The notes under the pieces: model-generated
Told to the model about the DNA's origin: nothing
Seen by the model: only the letters and a program-made list of their open reading frames with translations
Database searches by the model: none
Part shown: in pieces, positions 1 through 6,431 of the stretch
Numbering within the stretch: the stretch's first letter is position 1
Layout of the letters: the number at the start of each line of letters is the position of its first letter
Translations under genes and position numbers: made by a program
Source of the DNA: Phenylobacterium sp.
Lineage (GTDB): Bacteria; Pseudomonadota; Alphaproteobacteria; Caulobacterales; Caulobacteraceae
NCBI GenBank assembly: GCA_025350885.1
Contig: JANXXA010000019.1
Location: forward strand, 1-6,983
Direction of reading: 5' to 3'
Length of the DNA: 6,983 bases

Positions 1-496
1 CCCGGCCCGGCGGTTGGGACCGGCGGGGGAGGGTTTCGCCCTGCTGGAACAGATCCTCGACCGCGCCGCGGTGCTGTTGGCCTTCGAGCAGTGCGGCGGC
101 GCCGACAAATGCCTGGAGATGGCCCGGGCCTATGCGCTGGAACGCTTCGCCTTCGGCCGGGTCATCGCCTCCTATCAGGCGATCAAGCACAAGCTGGCCG
201 ACATCTATGTGAAGAACGAGCTGGCGCGCTCCAACGCCTACTATGGCGCCTGGGCGCTCAACTCCGACGCGCCGGAACTGCCGGTGGCGGCGAGCGCGGC
301 GCGGATCGCCGCGTCCGAAGCCTTCTGGTTCGCCTCGAAGGAAAGCATCCAGACCCACGGCGGCATCGGCTTTACCTGGGAGGTGGACTGCCATCTCTAC
401 TACCGACGCTCGCGTCAGCTCAGCCTGGTGGCCGGCGCCCCCCGGGTCTGGAAGGAACGGCTGGTCAGCCAGCTGGAACGGAGGAACGCGGCGTGA
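1..496 (+). CDS. Acyl-CoA dehydrogenase, C-terminal part (5' end outside window); probable non-catalytic partner subunit
   Basis: The reading frame is open from the window edge (first full codon at position 2) to TGA at 494-496, giving 164 visible residues. They form the C-terminal all-alpha domain of an FAD-dependent acyl-CoA dehydrogenase, which introduces an alpha,beta double bond into acyl-CoA. Visible motifs are YALERFAFGRVI followed by YQAIKHKLAD (the R-x3-FG-x2-I-x2-Q motif that contacts FAD across the subunit interface) and IQTHGGIGFTWE (the second FAD-contact loop). Neither known catalytic-base position holds Glu. The helix-G position (isovaleryl-CoA dehydrogenase type) aligns with Ala at 65-67, and the MCAD Glu376 position aligns with Ala at 431-433, in LVAGAP where the family has IYEGT. 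I infer a structural subunit paired with the dehydrogenase at 844. Its stop overlaps the GTG of the next gene. Family assignment is firm; the non-catalytic role rests on hand alignment. Confidence 0.9.
   Translation, partial: PARRLGPAGEGFALLEQILDRAAVLLAFEQCGGADKCLEMARAYALERFAFGRVIASYQAIKHKLADIYVKNELARSNAYYGAWALNSDAPELPVAASAARIAASEAFWFASKESIQTHGGIGFTWEVDCHLYYRRSRQLSLVAGAPRVWKERLVSQLERRNAA
480..484 (+). promoter_or_regulatory. Shine-Dalgarno site for the GTG start at 493
   Basis: A perfect GGAGG lies 8 nt before GTG 493, inside the last codons of the upstream dehydrogenase. It decides the start of the small downstream gene. The in-frame ATG at 538 has no comparable site, and starting there would remove the hydrophobic leader. 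Confidence 0.7.
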
Positions 497-840
497 TCGC
501 GACCCTTCTCTTCGCGGTTGCCGCCGCTTCACTGCAAATGACGAGAATATCCGACATCGAGGCTTATCCCGCGCGATATGAAGGCAAGAGTGTCAGGGTC
601 TGCGGCTGGGCGTCCAATGGCCGCGAGCGGCAGTTTATTGCTGATCGAAAGAACGACGGCCGCCATTCTGTGGCGATCGACTGGTCTCCCCGCGAGCCCA
701 AGTACCTCGCGCGAAAACGGTGCGTAACCGGTGTCGTGACGGCGATGTGCGCGAGGCCTCAGCCCTCGCGGCCAGGGTTCCAGGATCTTTGCATCGGACC
801 CGATTGGACGATCAAGCAAATCGAGGAAGCGGTGAGATAA
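493..840 (+). CDS. Small exported hypothetical protein, possible OB fold, Cys-rich
   Basis: A GTG start with GGAGG 8 nt upstream gives a 115-residue protein whose start overlaps the preceding stop codon (GTGA). Residues 2-15 (IATLLFAVAAASLQ) form a short hydrophobic leader, so export to the periplasm is likely although the leader has no positive charge near its start. The mature part begins with TRISDIEAYPARYEGKSVRV, then has alternating beta-like stretches and four cysteines (in VCGWA, KRCVTG, AMCARP and DLCIGP), an even number that suits disulfides. The segment 'YPARYEGKSVRVCGWA' resembles the first strands of small OB-fold proteins, which is inference from pattern only. A hand count of 541-840 gives about 60 percent GC, against about 75 percent for 901-960, and codons such as att, gct and gat are commoner than in the neighbours. 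It sits between two dehydrogenase subunits, with no evident link to fatty acid oxidation. Function unknown. Confidence 0.7.
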   Translation: MIATLLFAVAAASLQMTRISDIEAYPARYEGKSVRVCGWASNGRERQFIADRKNDGRHSVAIDWSPREPKYLARKRCVTGVVTAMCARPQPSRPGFQDLCIGPDWTIKQIEEAVR

Positions 841-843
841 ATC

Positions 844-2070
844 ATGGACTTCAACGACAGCCCCGAAGAAGCCGCCTACCGCGCCCAGGTTCGGACCTGG
901 CTGGAGGCCAACGCGCCCCGTCGCGCGTCCACCGACGACGGCGAAGGCGGGGGATCGATGGCCGCGTCCAAGGCCTGGCAGGCCAGCAAGGCCGCCGCCG
1001 GCTACGCCTGCATCACCTGGCCGCCGGCCTGGGGCGGGCAGGGCGGCAACCCGATCCAGAACGTGATCTTCGCCGCCGAGGAGGCCAAGTATCCGATCCC
1101 GCCCAACCCGTTCCAGATCGGCCTGGGCATGTGCGTGCCGACGCTGATGAACTTCGCCGACGAGGCGACCAAGGCGCGCTTCTCCGGCCCGGCGATCCGC
1201 GGCGAGGAGATCTGGTGCCAGCTGTTCTCCGAGCCCTCGGGCGGCTCGGACGTGGCGGCGGCGCGGACCAAGGCGGTGCGGGCCGACGACGGCTCCGGCG
1301 ACTGGCTGATCTCGGGCCAAAAGGTGTGGACAACCGGCGCCCAGTTCTCCGACTACGGCATCGTCATCTGCCGCACCAACCCCGACGCGCCCAAGCACAA
1401 GGGCCTGACGATGTTCTGGATCGACATGCATGATCCCGGCGTCGAGGTGAAACCGATCCACCAGATGTCGGGCGGCTCGGGGTTCAACGAGGTGTTCTTC
1501 GAGGGCGTGCGGGTCAAGGACAGCCAGCGGCTGGGGGCGGTGGATGACGGCTGGAAGGTCAGCCTGGTCACCCTGATGAACGAGCGGCTGGCGGTGGGCG
1601 GGGCGAGCGGCGCGGGCTGGGCGGAGTTCATGGAGGCCGCGCGCAATGTCGCCGGCTTCGACGGCGCGCCGGCGATCAAGGACCAGGCCCTGCGCGAAAA
1701 GCTGGCCGACTGGTATGTCCAGGCCGAGGGGCTGAAGCACACCCGCAACCGCACCATGACGGCCCTGTCGCGCGGCCAGACGCCAGGGCCGGAAAGTTCG
1801 ATCGGCAAGATCGTCTCGGCCGTGCAGATGCAGGAACTGGGCAACGAGGCGCTGGAGATGCTGGACCAGTTCGGCATTATCGACGACCCGGACCTGGCGC
1901 CGCTGAAGGGAGCGTTCCAGAGTTCGGTGATGTTCGCGCCGGGTTTAAGGATCGCCGGCGGCACCGACGAGATTCTCAAAAACATCATCGCCGAGCGCGT
2001 CCTGGGCCTGCCGGGTGACATCCGCGTCGACAAGGACGTGGCTTTCAAGGACATGCCGACGGGGCGGTAG
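844..2070 (+). CDS. Acyl-CoA dehydrogenase, catalytic subunit of a probable heteromeric pair
   Basis: This is a 408-residue FAD flavoprotein of normal family length. ATG 844 lies 3 nt after the previous stop, with GGTGAG at 831-836 as ribosome binding site, so translation is probably coupled. The order is: N-terminal helical domain (1-120); middle beta domain with the flavin/substrate motif LFSEPSGGSD (128-136) and GQKVWTTGAQ (158-167), then IHQMSGGSGFNEVFFEGVRV; and C-terminal helical domain from about 240. Glu247 in MNERLAVGG aligns with the helix-G catalytic base of isovaleryl- and long-chain acyl-CoA dehydrogenases, while the MCAD-type base is replaced by Gly372 (IAGGTDEI). The C-terminal half lacks the R-x3-FG and Q-x2-GG FAD-contact motifs (it reads HTRNRTMTALSRGQ instead), and these are exactly what the subunit at 1-496 keeps. 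Substrate unknown. Similar split pairs act on steroid side chains in mycobacteria, but nothing here proves that substrate. Confidence 0.93.
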   Translation: MDFNDSPEEAAYRAQVRTWLEANAPRRASTDDGEGGGSMAASKAWQASKAAAGYACITWPPAWGGQGGNPIQNVIFAAEEAKYPIPPNPFQIGLGMCVPTLMNFADEATKARFSGPAIRGEEIWCQLFSEPSGGSDVAAARTKAVRADDGSGDWLISGQKVWTTGAQFSDYGIVICRTNPDAPKHKGLTMFWIDMHDPGVEVKPIHQMSGGSGFNEVFFEGVRVKDSQRLGAVDDGWKVSLVTLMNERLAVGGASGAGWAEFMEAARNVAGFDGAPAIKDQALREKLADWYVQAEGLKHTRNRTMTALSRGQTPGPESSIGKIVSAVQMQELGNEALEMLDQFGIIDDPDLAPLKGAFQSSVMFAPGLRIAGGTDEILKNIIAERVLGLPGDIRVDKDVAFKDMPTGR

Positions 2071-2073
2071 CGC

Positions 2074-2160
2074 CTACGCGCTGAGCCTCAAGGGCGCGCG
2101 CAGCGGATGGCGGGCCATCAGCTGGGCGTAGAGGCGGGTGAGGCCCTCGAAGGTGTGGTC
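2074..2160 (-). other. Detached 3' tail of the glycosyltransferase gene, beyond an in-frame TGA
   Basis: Reading on past the TGA at 2161-2163 in the same frame gives 28 sense codons, beginning DHTFEGLTRLYAQLMARH, and a TAG at 2074-2076. Family 4 glycosyltransferases normally end with a helix of the form 'SW(D/E)...RL..LY..LL', and HS-stop-DHTFEGLTRLYAQLM fits this if the stop were Trp. A single G-to-A change on the coding strand (TGG to TGA, position 2161) accounts for it. The TAG would leave only 3 nt to the convergent dehydrogenase stop at 2070, a natural gene boundary. Confidence 0.75.
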
Positions 2161-3309
2161 TCAGCTGTGGCGGGTCTCGGCGCGGCGGCGCGCGGCGAGC
2201 TTCAGGGCGCCCAGGTCGCGGGCAAACAGCGCCTCGACGGCCTGCGCCAGGTTGGCCGGATCGACGCCGGCGGCCAGCTGGCCGACGCCCTCGTCGATCA
2301 GTTCGCCGACGCCGCCCTTGTCGGGTCCGACCACCGGCAGGCCGGCGGCCATGGCTTCCAGCACCACCAGGCCGAAGATCTCGTTCTCGTTGGCGTGCAG
2401 GAAGGCGTCGCAGCTGGCGATCACGCCGGCCAGGGTCTCGGGCTGGCGTTCGAAGTCGATGCAGGCGACGCGGGCGCTTTCTTGTGAATCGCGGCCGGCC
2501 CCGATCAGCACCAGCCGATAGGGGTCGCCCAGCCGTTCGACGCAGGCCACCATGGCGTCGATGTTCTTTTCCCGCGCCGGGCGGCCGGCGAACACCAGCA
2601 GGCGGCTATCGGCAGGGAAATCGAGGCGGCGCAGCAGGGCGGCGCGGTCACCCCGGGCGGGATGGAACAGCTCTGTGTCGACCCCCAACGGCAGCACGGC
2701 GACGCGCTCGACGCCGGCCTCGGCCAGCCGGGCCGCGGTGTGGCGGCTGGGCGCCACCACCTGGTCGAAGCGCCGGTAGGCCTGGGCCCACAGGTTGAGC
2801 GTCGGCTGTTCGGCCCAGTCGCCCAGGTGCAGGGCCGCCAGCGTCGGGGCATCGGTGTGGCAGACGCCGACCACCGGCACGCCCAGGGCCTGGCCGGCGT
2901 CCATCGCCGCGTGGCCGGGCACGAACACATCGCCGGCCTCGATGACGTCGGGCGCCAGACCGCGCAGCACCGTCTCCCACCGGGCGGGACTGGCGGGCAT
3001 GCGGTAGCCGTCGCCGAACGGCAGACGCACGGCAGCGACGGTGACCAGTCCCGGCGCCTCGGCACGGGTGGCCGCGCCAGGGACCACCAGGGTATGGCGG
3101 ATGTCCGGCCTGCGGGTCTCCAGCCACTGGCGCTTGGCGCTGAGATAGCGCTTCACCCCGCCGGAGCGGGGCGCATACATCATGGTGGTGTCGATCAAAT
3201 GGAAGCCGGACGCCGGGCTGGTCGAGGTCAGCGCCGGTTCCGCGCCAGGGGCGGTGACGGGGGCGGTGACCGGGGCCGGGGCGACGCTGAGCGCTGTGGC
3301 GTCGAACAT
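2161..3309 (-). CDS. Glycosyltransferase family 4 (group 1, GT-B fold), C-terminally truncated
   Basis: This gene transfers a sugar from a nucleotide-sugar donor to an unknown acceptor, probably in the cytoplasm or at the inner membrane during envelope polysaccharide or glycolipid synthesis. The start chosen is ATG 3309, because GGAGAG lies 8 nt upstream (3318-3323); the frame is open further up but without support. The product has 382 residues. Residues 1-35 are a low-complexity Ala/Pro/Thr leader. FHLIDTTMMYAPRSGGVKRYL (from 36) holds the Gly-rich N-terminal loop of GT-B enzymes. VVAPSRHTAARL (184-195) ends the acceptor domain. FAGRPAREKN (240-249, Arg243 and Lys248) contacts donor phosphate. 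ANENEIFGLVVLEAMAAGLPVV has the E-x7-E motif (Glu310, Glu318) that contacts the donor. The protein stops at HS, where a conserved Trp is expected and about 28 further residues follow in frame. The lost part is the C-terminal helix that packs back on the N-domain, so function may be retained or impaired. Confidence 0.88.
   Translation of the reverse strand: MFDATALSVAPAPVTAPVTAPGAEPALTSTSPASGFHLIDTTMMYAPRSGGVKRYLSAKRQWLETRRPDIRHTLVVPGAATRAEAPGLVTVAAVRLPFGDGYRMPASPARWETVLRGLAPDVIEAGDVFVPGHAAMDAGQALGVPVVGVCHTDAPTLAALHLGDWAEQPTLNLWAQAYRRFDQVVAPSRHTAARLAEAGVERVAVLPLGVDTELFHPARGDRAALLRRLDFPADSRLLVFAGRPAREKNIDAMVACVERLGDPYRLVLIGAGRDSQESARVACIDFERQPETLAGVIASCDAFLHANENEIFGLVVLEAMAAGLPVVGPDKGGVGELIDEGVGQLAAGVDPANLAQAVEALFARDLGALKLAARRRAETRHS
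3249..3272. repeat. 12-bp tandem repeat, two copies, in the glycosyltransferase leader
   Basis: Two adjacent 12-bp units (GGGCGGTGACGG and GGGCGGTGACCG on the + strand) differ at one base. On the - strand they encode the APVT-APVT part of the Ala/Pro/Thr leader. The unit is a multiple of three, so copy-number change would keep the frame. Confidence 0.7.
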
Positions 3310-3352
3310 CTGCTCAGCTCTCCAGTCGGCAAATGCGCCCGAAGGGGTAACG

Positions 3353-3367
3353 AACAGCTCAGCTGTT
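3353..3367. promoter_or_regulatory. Perfect dyad upstream of the glycosyltransferase, candidate operator
   Basis: AACAGCT-C-AGCTGTT is a perfect 7-bp inverted repeat around one central base, 43 bp upstream of the glycosyltransferase ATG in the 219-bp gap after the amidase gene. The one-base centre makes an RNA hairpin unlikely and suits a dimeric DNA-binding protein. The regulator is unknown and chance cannot be excluded. The rest of the gap (3310-3528) shows no gene and no convincing terminator; a TTGACG on the - strand (3474-3479) has no good -10 partner. Confidence 0.35.
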
Positions 3368-3528
3368 TGATCCCGCCCGCGCTGCCGAGCGTCCCTCAAG
3401 GCAAGGGCCCGGCCGGGCGATCTGTTCCACAACCTGGCCAAACGGACCTGCACCCTCAACCATGACAGTTGGACGTCAATGCCAAGCTTGGTCTCAAATT
3501 GGGGTGAAAGCGCGGCTCGGCAAGACCC

Positions 3529-5124
3529 TCAGCGCGGATCGAACACCCTGGCATATTCCGGGCGCGCCCAGATGTTGGGCAGGAACCGCGGATCGATGCG
3601 GGCGTGGGTCGCCTGTTCGAAGGCAAAGCCCAGCGCCAGGAGGCGGGCTTCCGACCAGGCCGGGCCGATGAAGGAGATGTTCACCGGCAGGCCCAGGACA
3701 TCGCCCATGGGTAGCGTCAGGTGCGGATAGCCCGACACCGCCGGCAGTGTCGAATAGGATCCCAGGCTGCGGCTGCCGTCGATCGGATCGACGATGGCGG
3801 CGGGGCCGGTGGACGGGCCGACCAGGACCTCGACATTGTCGTCGGCCAGCATCCTGTCCAGGGCGTCGCGGGCCAGCTTGCGGGCCTTGGCGCGGCCGGC
3901 CAGATAGGTCGGATCGGTGATCGGCGGAACCTTGGCGGACTGTTCGAAAATCTCCTGGCCGAACAGCGGGGTCTCGCGCGGCTCATGGGCGTTGAAGGCG
4001 ATCAGGTCGTCGAGGTTGCGGGTCTTCACCCTGGCCGGGGCGGCCGCCAGATAGGCGTTCAGCGACGCCTTGAACTCGACCCGCAGGGCCTGGCCTTCGG
4101 CGCCTCCGATCTCGCCCAGCGCCGCCTCGTCCGGCCCCTTGACCTCGACCAGCACGGCGCCGGCCTTGCGCAGCGCTGTGAGCGCGGTCTCGAACACCGC
4201 GTCGGTCTGCGGCGAGCGGCCGACGGTCATCCGCAGCACGCCGACGCGGACGCCGCGCAGGGCGTCGGGACGCAGGCCGGCCAGATAGTCGGTCTTGTGG
4301 GCGTTGGCCTGGGCGGTGGCGGGGTCCAGCGGATCGGAGCCGGCGATGGCGGTGAGCATGGCCGCGGCGTCGGCGACGGTGCGGGTCATCGGGCCGGGCG
4401 TGTCCTGCTCCGGCGAGATCGGCACCACATAGGTGCGCGAAACCAGGCCGACCGTGGGCTTCAGGCCGACCACCCCGTTGGCGGCGGCCGGGCAGGTAAT
4501 CGAGCCGTCGGTCTCGGTGCCGATGGCCAGGGTGGCCAGACCCGCGGCGATGGCCGCGCCGGCCCCGGCGCTGGAGCCGCAGGCCGTGCGGTCCAGCGAA
4601 TAGGGGTTGCGCACCAGGCCCGCCACTCCGCTCCAGCCGCTGATCGAACGGGTCGAGCGGAAGTTGGCCCATTCCGACAGGTTGGCCTTGCCCAGGATCA
4701 CCGCCCCGGCGTCGGTCAGCCGGCGCACCAGCGGCGCGTCGCGGCCGGTGACATTGTCGATCAGCGCCAGCGAGCCGGCGGTGGTCGCGGTGCCGTCGTC
4801 GGACTCGATATTGTCCTTCAGCAGCACCGGCAGGCCGTGCAGCGGCCCGCGCACGTGGCCCGCGCGGCGCTCGGCGTCGAGCTTGCGAGCGTCGGCCAGC
4901 GCATGCGGGTTGAGCGCCAGCACGCTGTTCAGCTTGGGCCCCGCCCGGTCGATCTCGGCGATCCGCGCCAGATAGGCCCTGACCAGGGCCTCGGAAGTCG
5001 TGGCGCCGGCCGTCATGGCCGCCTGCTGCTCGACGCCCGAGGCGAACGGGCTGAGCGGCGTGGCCTGGGCCAAGGCGGCAGCGGGCGTGGCGAGCACCGC
5101 GGCGACGGCAAGAATTCTGAGCAT
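3529..5124 (-). CDS. Exported amidase-signature hydrolase, peptide amidase-like
   Basis: This 531-residue enzyme hydrolyses an amide bond by the Lys-Ser-Ser mechanism of the amidase signature family. The start chosen is ATG 5124, which begins directly with a signal peptide, MLRILAVAAVLATPAAALAQ, with likely cleavage after ALA or AQA. A second in-frame ATG at 5148 would add eight residues before it. Lys103 (LLKDNIE), cis-Ser184 (CGSSAGAGAA) and nucleophile Ser208 (GTETDGSITCPAA) make up the triad. Long stretches (LNPHALADARKLDAERRAGHVRGPLHGLPVLLKDNIE, SEWANFRS, GVVGLKPTVGLVSR and SGYPHLTLPMG) recall, from memory, peptide amidase of Stenotrophomonas, which removes C-terminal amide groups from peptides. 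A periplasmic role in peptide or amide scavenging is inferred; substrate unproven. This is not the GatA subunit, which has no signal peptide. It is transcribed away from the VOC gene at 5276, and the glycosyltransferase lies 219 bp downstream on the same strand. Confidence 0.92.
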   Translation of the reverse strand: MLRILAVAAVLATPAAALAQATPLSPFASGVEQQAAMTAGATTSEALVRAYLARIAEIDRAGPKLNSVLALNPHALADARKLDAERRAGHVRGPLHGLPVLLKDNIESDDGTATTAGSLALIDNVTGRDAPLVRRLTDAGAVILGKANLSEWANFRSTRSISGWSGVAGLVRNPYSLDRTACGSSAGAGAAIAAGLATLAIGTETDGSITCPAAANGVVGLKPTVGLVSRTYVVPISPEQDTPGPMTRTVADAAAMLTAIAGSDPLDPATAQANAHKTDYLAGLRPDALRGVRVGVLRMTVGRSPQTDAVFETALTALRKAGAVLVEVKGPDEAALGEIGGAEGQALRVEFKASLNAYLAAAPARVKTRNLDDLIAFNAHEPRETPLFGQEIFEQSAKVPPITDPTYLAGRAKARKLARDALDRMLADDNVEVLVGPSTGPAAIVDPIDGSRSLGSYSTLPAVSGYPHLTLPMGDVLGLPVNISFIGPAWSEARLLALGFAFEQATHARIDPRFLPNIWARPEYARVFDPR

Positions 5125-5242
5125 GGCGATCCCCGAGTCGGCCGTCATAGGAGCCGAACCGGTGGCAAAACGCCAGCCAGGGCGCCAGGGGTGGCGCTTG
5201 ACCGCCACCGAGCCCCGTTCTCTAGTCCGGCCCGCCCCCGGA

Positions 5243-5264
5243 CCGGGGTCAGGCTTGGCCCCGG
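5243..5264 (+). promoter_or_regulatory. GC-rich hairpin immediately before the VOC gene
   Basis: The arms 5243-5251 (CCGGGGTCA) and 5256-5264 (TGGCCCCGG) pair over nine positions, eight Watson-Crick and one G-U, around a four-base loop (GGCT). The stem ends 11 nt before ATG 5276. CCCCGG at 5236-5241 additionally forms a 13-bp DNA palindrome with the left arm. If transcribed as a leader it could limit ribosome access. No U-tract follows, so it is not a typical terminator. The remainder of the divergent gap (5125-5275) shows no clear promoter hexamers. Confidence 0.5.
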
Positions 5265-5275
5265 ATTGGAACGCG

Positions 5276-6025
5276 ATGCGGCTTCGACAGATCGCCCTGG
5301 TGGGCTCGGACCTGGCCGCGGCGAGCGAGGACATCGTCGAGGTGCTGGGCCTGGGCGGCGCCTATGCCGATCCCGGCGTCGGGAAATATGGCCTGGCCAA
5401 CGCCGTCTGGCCGGTCGGCGACACCTTCCTTGAGGCGCTGGCGCCCAAGGCGCCGGGCACAACCGCCGGGCGGCTGTTGCAAAAGCGCGGCGGCGACGGC
5501 GGCTACATGGTGATCCTGCAGGCCGACGAGATCGGTCCGGCGCGGGCGCGGATCAAGGCTGAGGGGGTCCGGGTCGTCGACCAGCTGGACGGCGACGGGT
5601 TCTGGATGACCCACCTACATCCGCGCGACATGGGTGGGGCGATCGTCTCGGTGGACGCGATGATCCCGGCGGACCGCTGGCAGTGGGGCGGCGCGCGCTG
5701 GCGCGACCAGGTGCGCACCGACATCTCCACGGCCATCGTCGGCGCCGAGCTGCAAGGCGACGACCCCCGCGCCATGGCCGCCCGCTGGGCCGCCGTGCTG
5801 GGGCGCGAGGCCGCCCAGACGGCCGAGGGCTGGCGCCTCGGCCTCGACGGCGGGGAACTGCGGTTCGTCACCGCCACCGACGGCCGGGGCGAGGGGCTGG
5901 GTGCGTTCGACGTCGCCGTTCACAGCGTGGCCCAGGTCCGCGCGCGAGCCGAGCAGCGCGGCCTGATCGGGGCGGATGGCGAGGTGTTGCTGTGCGGGAC
6001 GCGGGTGAAGCTGGTGGCGGCCTGA
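5276..6025 (+). CDS. Two-module VOC (glyoxalase/bleomycin-resistance-like) protein
   Basis: ATG 5276 begins a 249-residue protein whose first residues, MRLRQIALVGSDL, match the opening beta strand of a vicinal oxygen chelate module, which supports this start although the ribosome site is weak (GGA, 5 nt spacing). Module one spans about 1-130 and includes FLEAL (Glu53) and THLHPRDMGGAIVSVD, similar to the HP-x3-GG stretch of methylmalonyl-CoA epimerase-type proteins. Module two spans about 148-249, from TAIVGAELQGDDPRAMAARWAAVLG to the C-terminal strand VLLCGTRVKLV. The first-strand His metal ligand of typical VOC enzymes is Gln5 here, and the usual Glu of the last strand in module one is replaced in IVSVD, so classical metal chemistry is doubtful. 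It may instead bind a small molecule or CoA ester. It is divergent from the amidase gene, with its stop 16 nt from the convergent vapC stop. Specific function unknown. Confidence 0.82.
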   Translation: MRLRQIALVGSDLAAASEDIVEVLGLGGAYADPGVGKYGLANAVWPVGDTFLEALAPKAPGTTAGRLLQKRGGDGGYMVILQADEIGPARARIKAEGVRVVDQLDGDGFWMTHLHPRDMGGAIVSVDAMIPADRWQWGGARWRDQVRTDISTAIVGAELQGDDPRAMAARWAAVLGREAAQTAEGWRLGLDGGELRFVTATDGRGEGLGAFDVAVHSVAQVRARAEQRGLIGADGEVLLCGTRVKLVAA

Positions 6026-6041
6026 GGGGCGCGGTCGGGGT

Positions 6042-6431
6042 TCAGAGCACCCTGACGTCGGCGACGCCGAGGTCGGCCGCGCGCCTGGCCAGGCGCCGGT
6101 CGAAGGTGCGGAACCCGTCCGCCGCCACGGCCGCCGCCAGATGCAGGGCGTCGGCGAAGTCCATGCCGCGCGTCGCCCAGTCCAGGGCCCGGGCCAGGCG
6201 CTCCGGCTCCTGAAGCGTCACCCCTGGCAGGCCGGCGAAGGCGATCAGGGCCTGCGACACCTGCGCGCCGGTGAATCCGTAGGCGCTTCTCAGCACCCAT
6301 TCGGTTTCCAGCATGACGGTCGTGGAGACGAACACCGCCTCGGTGTCGATCAGGGCGCGGGCGCGCCGGGCCTGGCGCGGATCGTCGCCGGTGAGGCAGC
6401 GGACGATGACATTGGTGTCAATTGCAGGCAC
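6042..6431 (-). CDS. vapC: VapC-like PIN-domain ribonuclease toxin
   Basis: The 129-residue product has a complete PIN nuclease fold. The acidic metal-binding residues are visible: Asp5 (AIDTNV), Glu42 (VMLETEWVL), Asp94 (DFADALHLA) and Asp111 (TFDRRL). VapC toxins are Mg-dependent endoribonucleases that cut tRNA or rRNA and are held inactive by the cognate VapB. The start is GTG 6431, 6 nt after the antitoxin stop, with no evident Shine-Dalgarno, so translation probably depends on coupling to the antitoxin. A near-copy of the start (ATG 6451, reading MVAIDT) lies 20 nt upstream in a different frame. All catalytic residues are retained, so the toxin looks intact. The gene name reflects family, not demonstrated activity. 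Confidence 0.92.
   Translation of the reverse strand: MPAIDTNVIVRCLTGDDPRQARRARALIDTEAVFVSTTVMLETEWVLRSAYGFTGAQVSQALIAFAGLPGVTLQEPERLARALDWATRGMDFADALHLAAAVAADGFRTFDRRLARRAADLGVADVRVL

Noticed and set aside
529..1740. Long open frame on the - strand opposite the second acyl-CoA dehydrogenase
   Set aside because: It has Arg/Ala/Gly-rich composition without family motifs and lies antisense to a gene with clear dehydrogenase motifs. Open antisense frames are expected at this GC content.
3352..3368. Dyad as a LexA (SOS) box
   Set aside because: The alphaproteobacterial GTTC-N7-GTTC pattern is absent, and ACAG/CTGT are in the opposite order to the gammaproteobacterial CTGT-N8-ACAG site.
3407..3418. 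GCCCGGCCGGGC palindrome as a terminator for the amidase gene
   Set aside because: It has no spare loop bases, no U-tract follows on the - strand, and it lies over 100 bp past the stop. A short GC palindrome is expected by chance here.
3310..3459. Upstream start of the glycosyltransferase at 3459
   Set aside because: The added 50 residues have no family character, and GGAGAG at 3318-3323 is placed correctly for ATG 3309.
3482..3491. CCAAGCTTGG palindrome after the amidase stop
   Set aside because: Only 10 bp and self-complementary with no loop or U-tract; no support for a terminator or operator role.
5125..5334. Extended N-terminus of the amidase up to position 5334
   Set aside because: The signal peptide begins at 5124, the added residues look like translated intergenic sequence, and they would overlap the VOC start.
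3721..5433. 570-codon open frame on the + strand across the amidase gene
   Set aside because: The product is Gly/Gln/Arg-rich with no recognisable domain and is antisense to an amidase with an intact catalytic triad.
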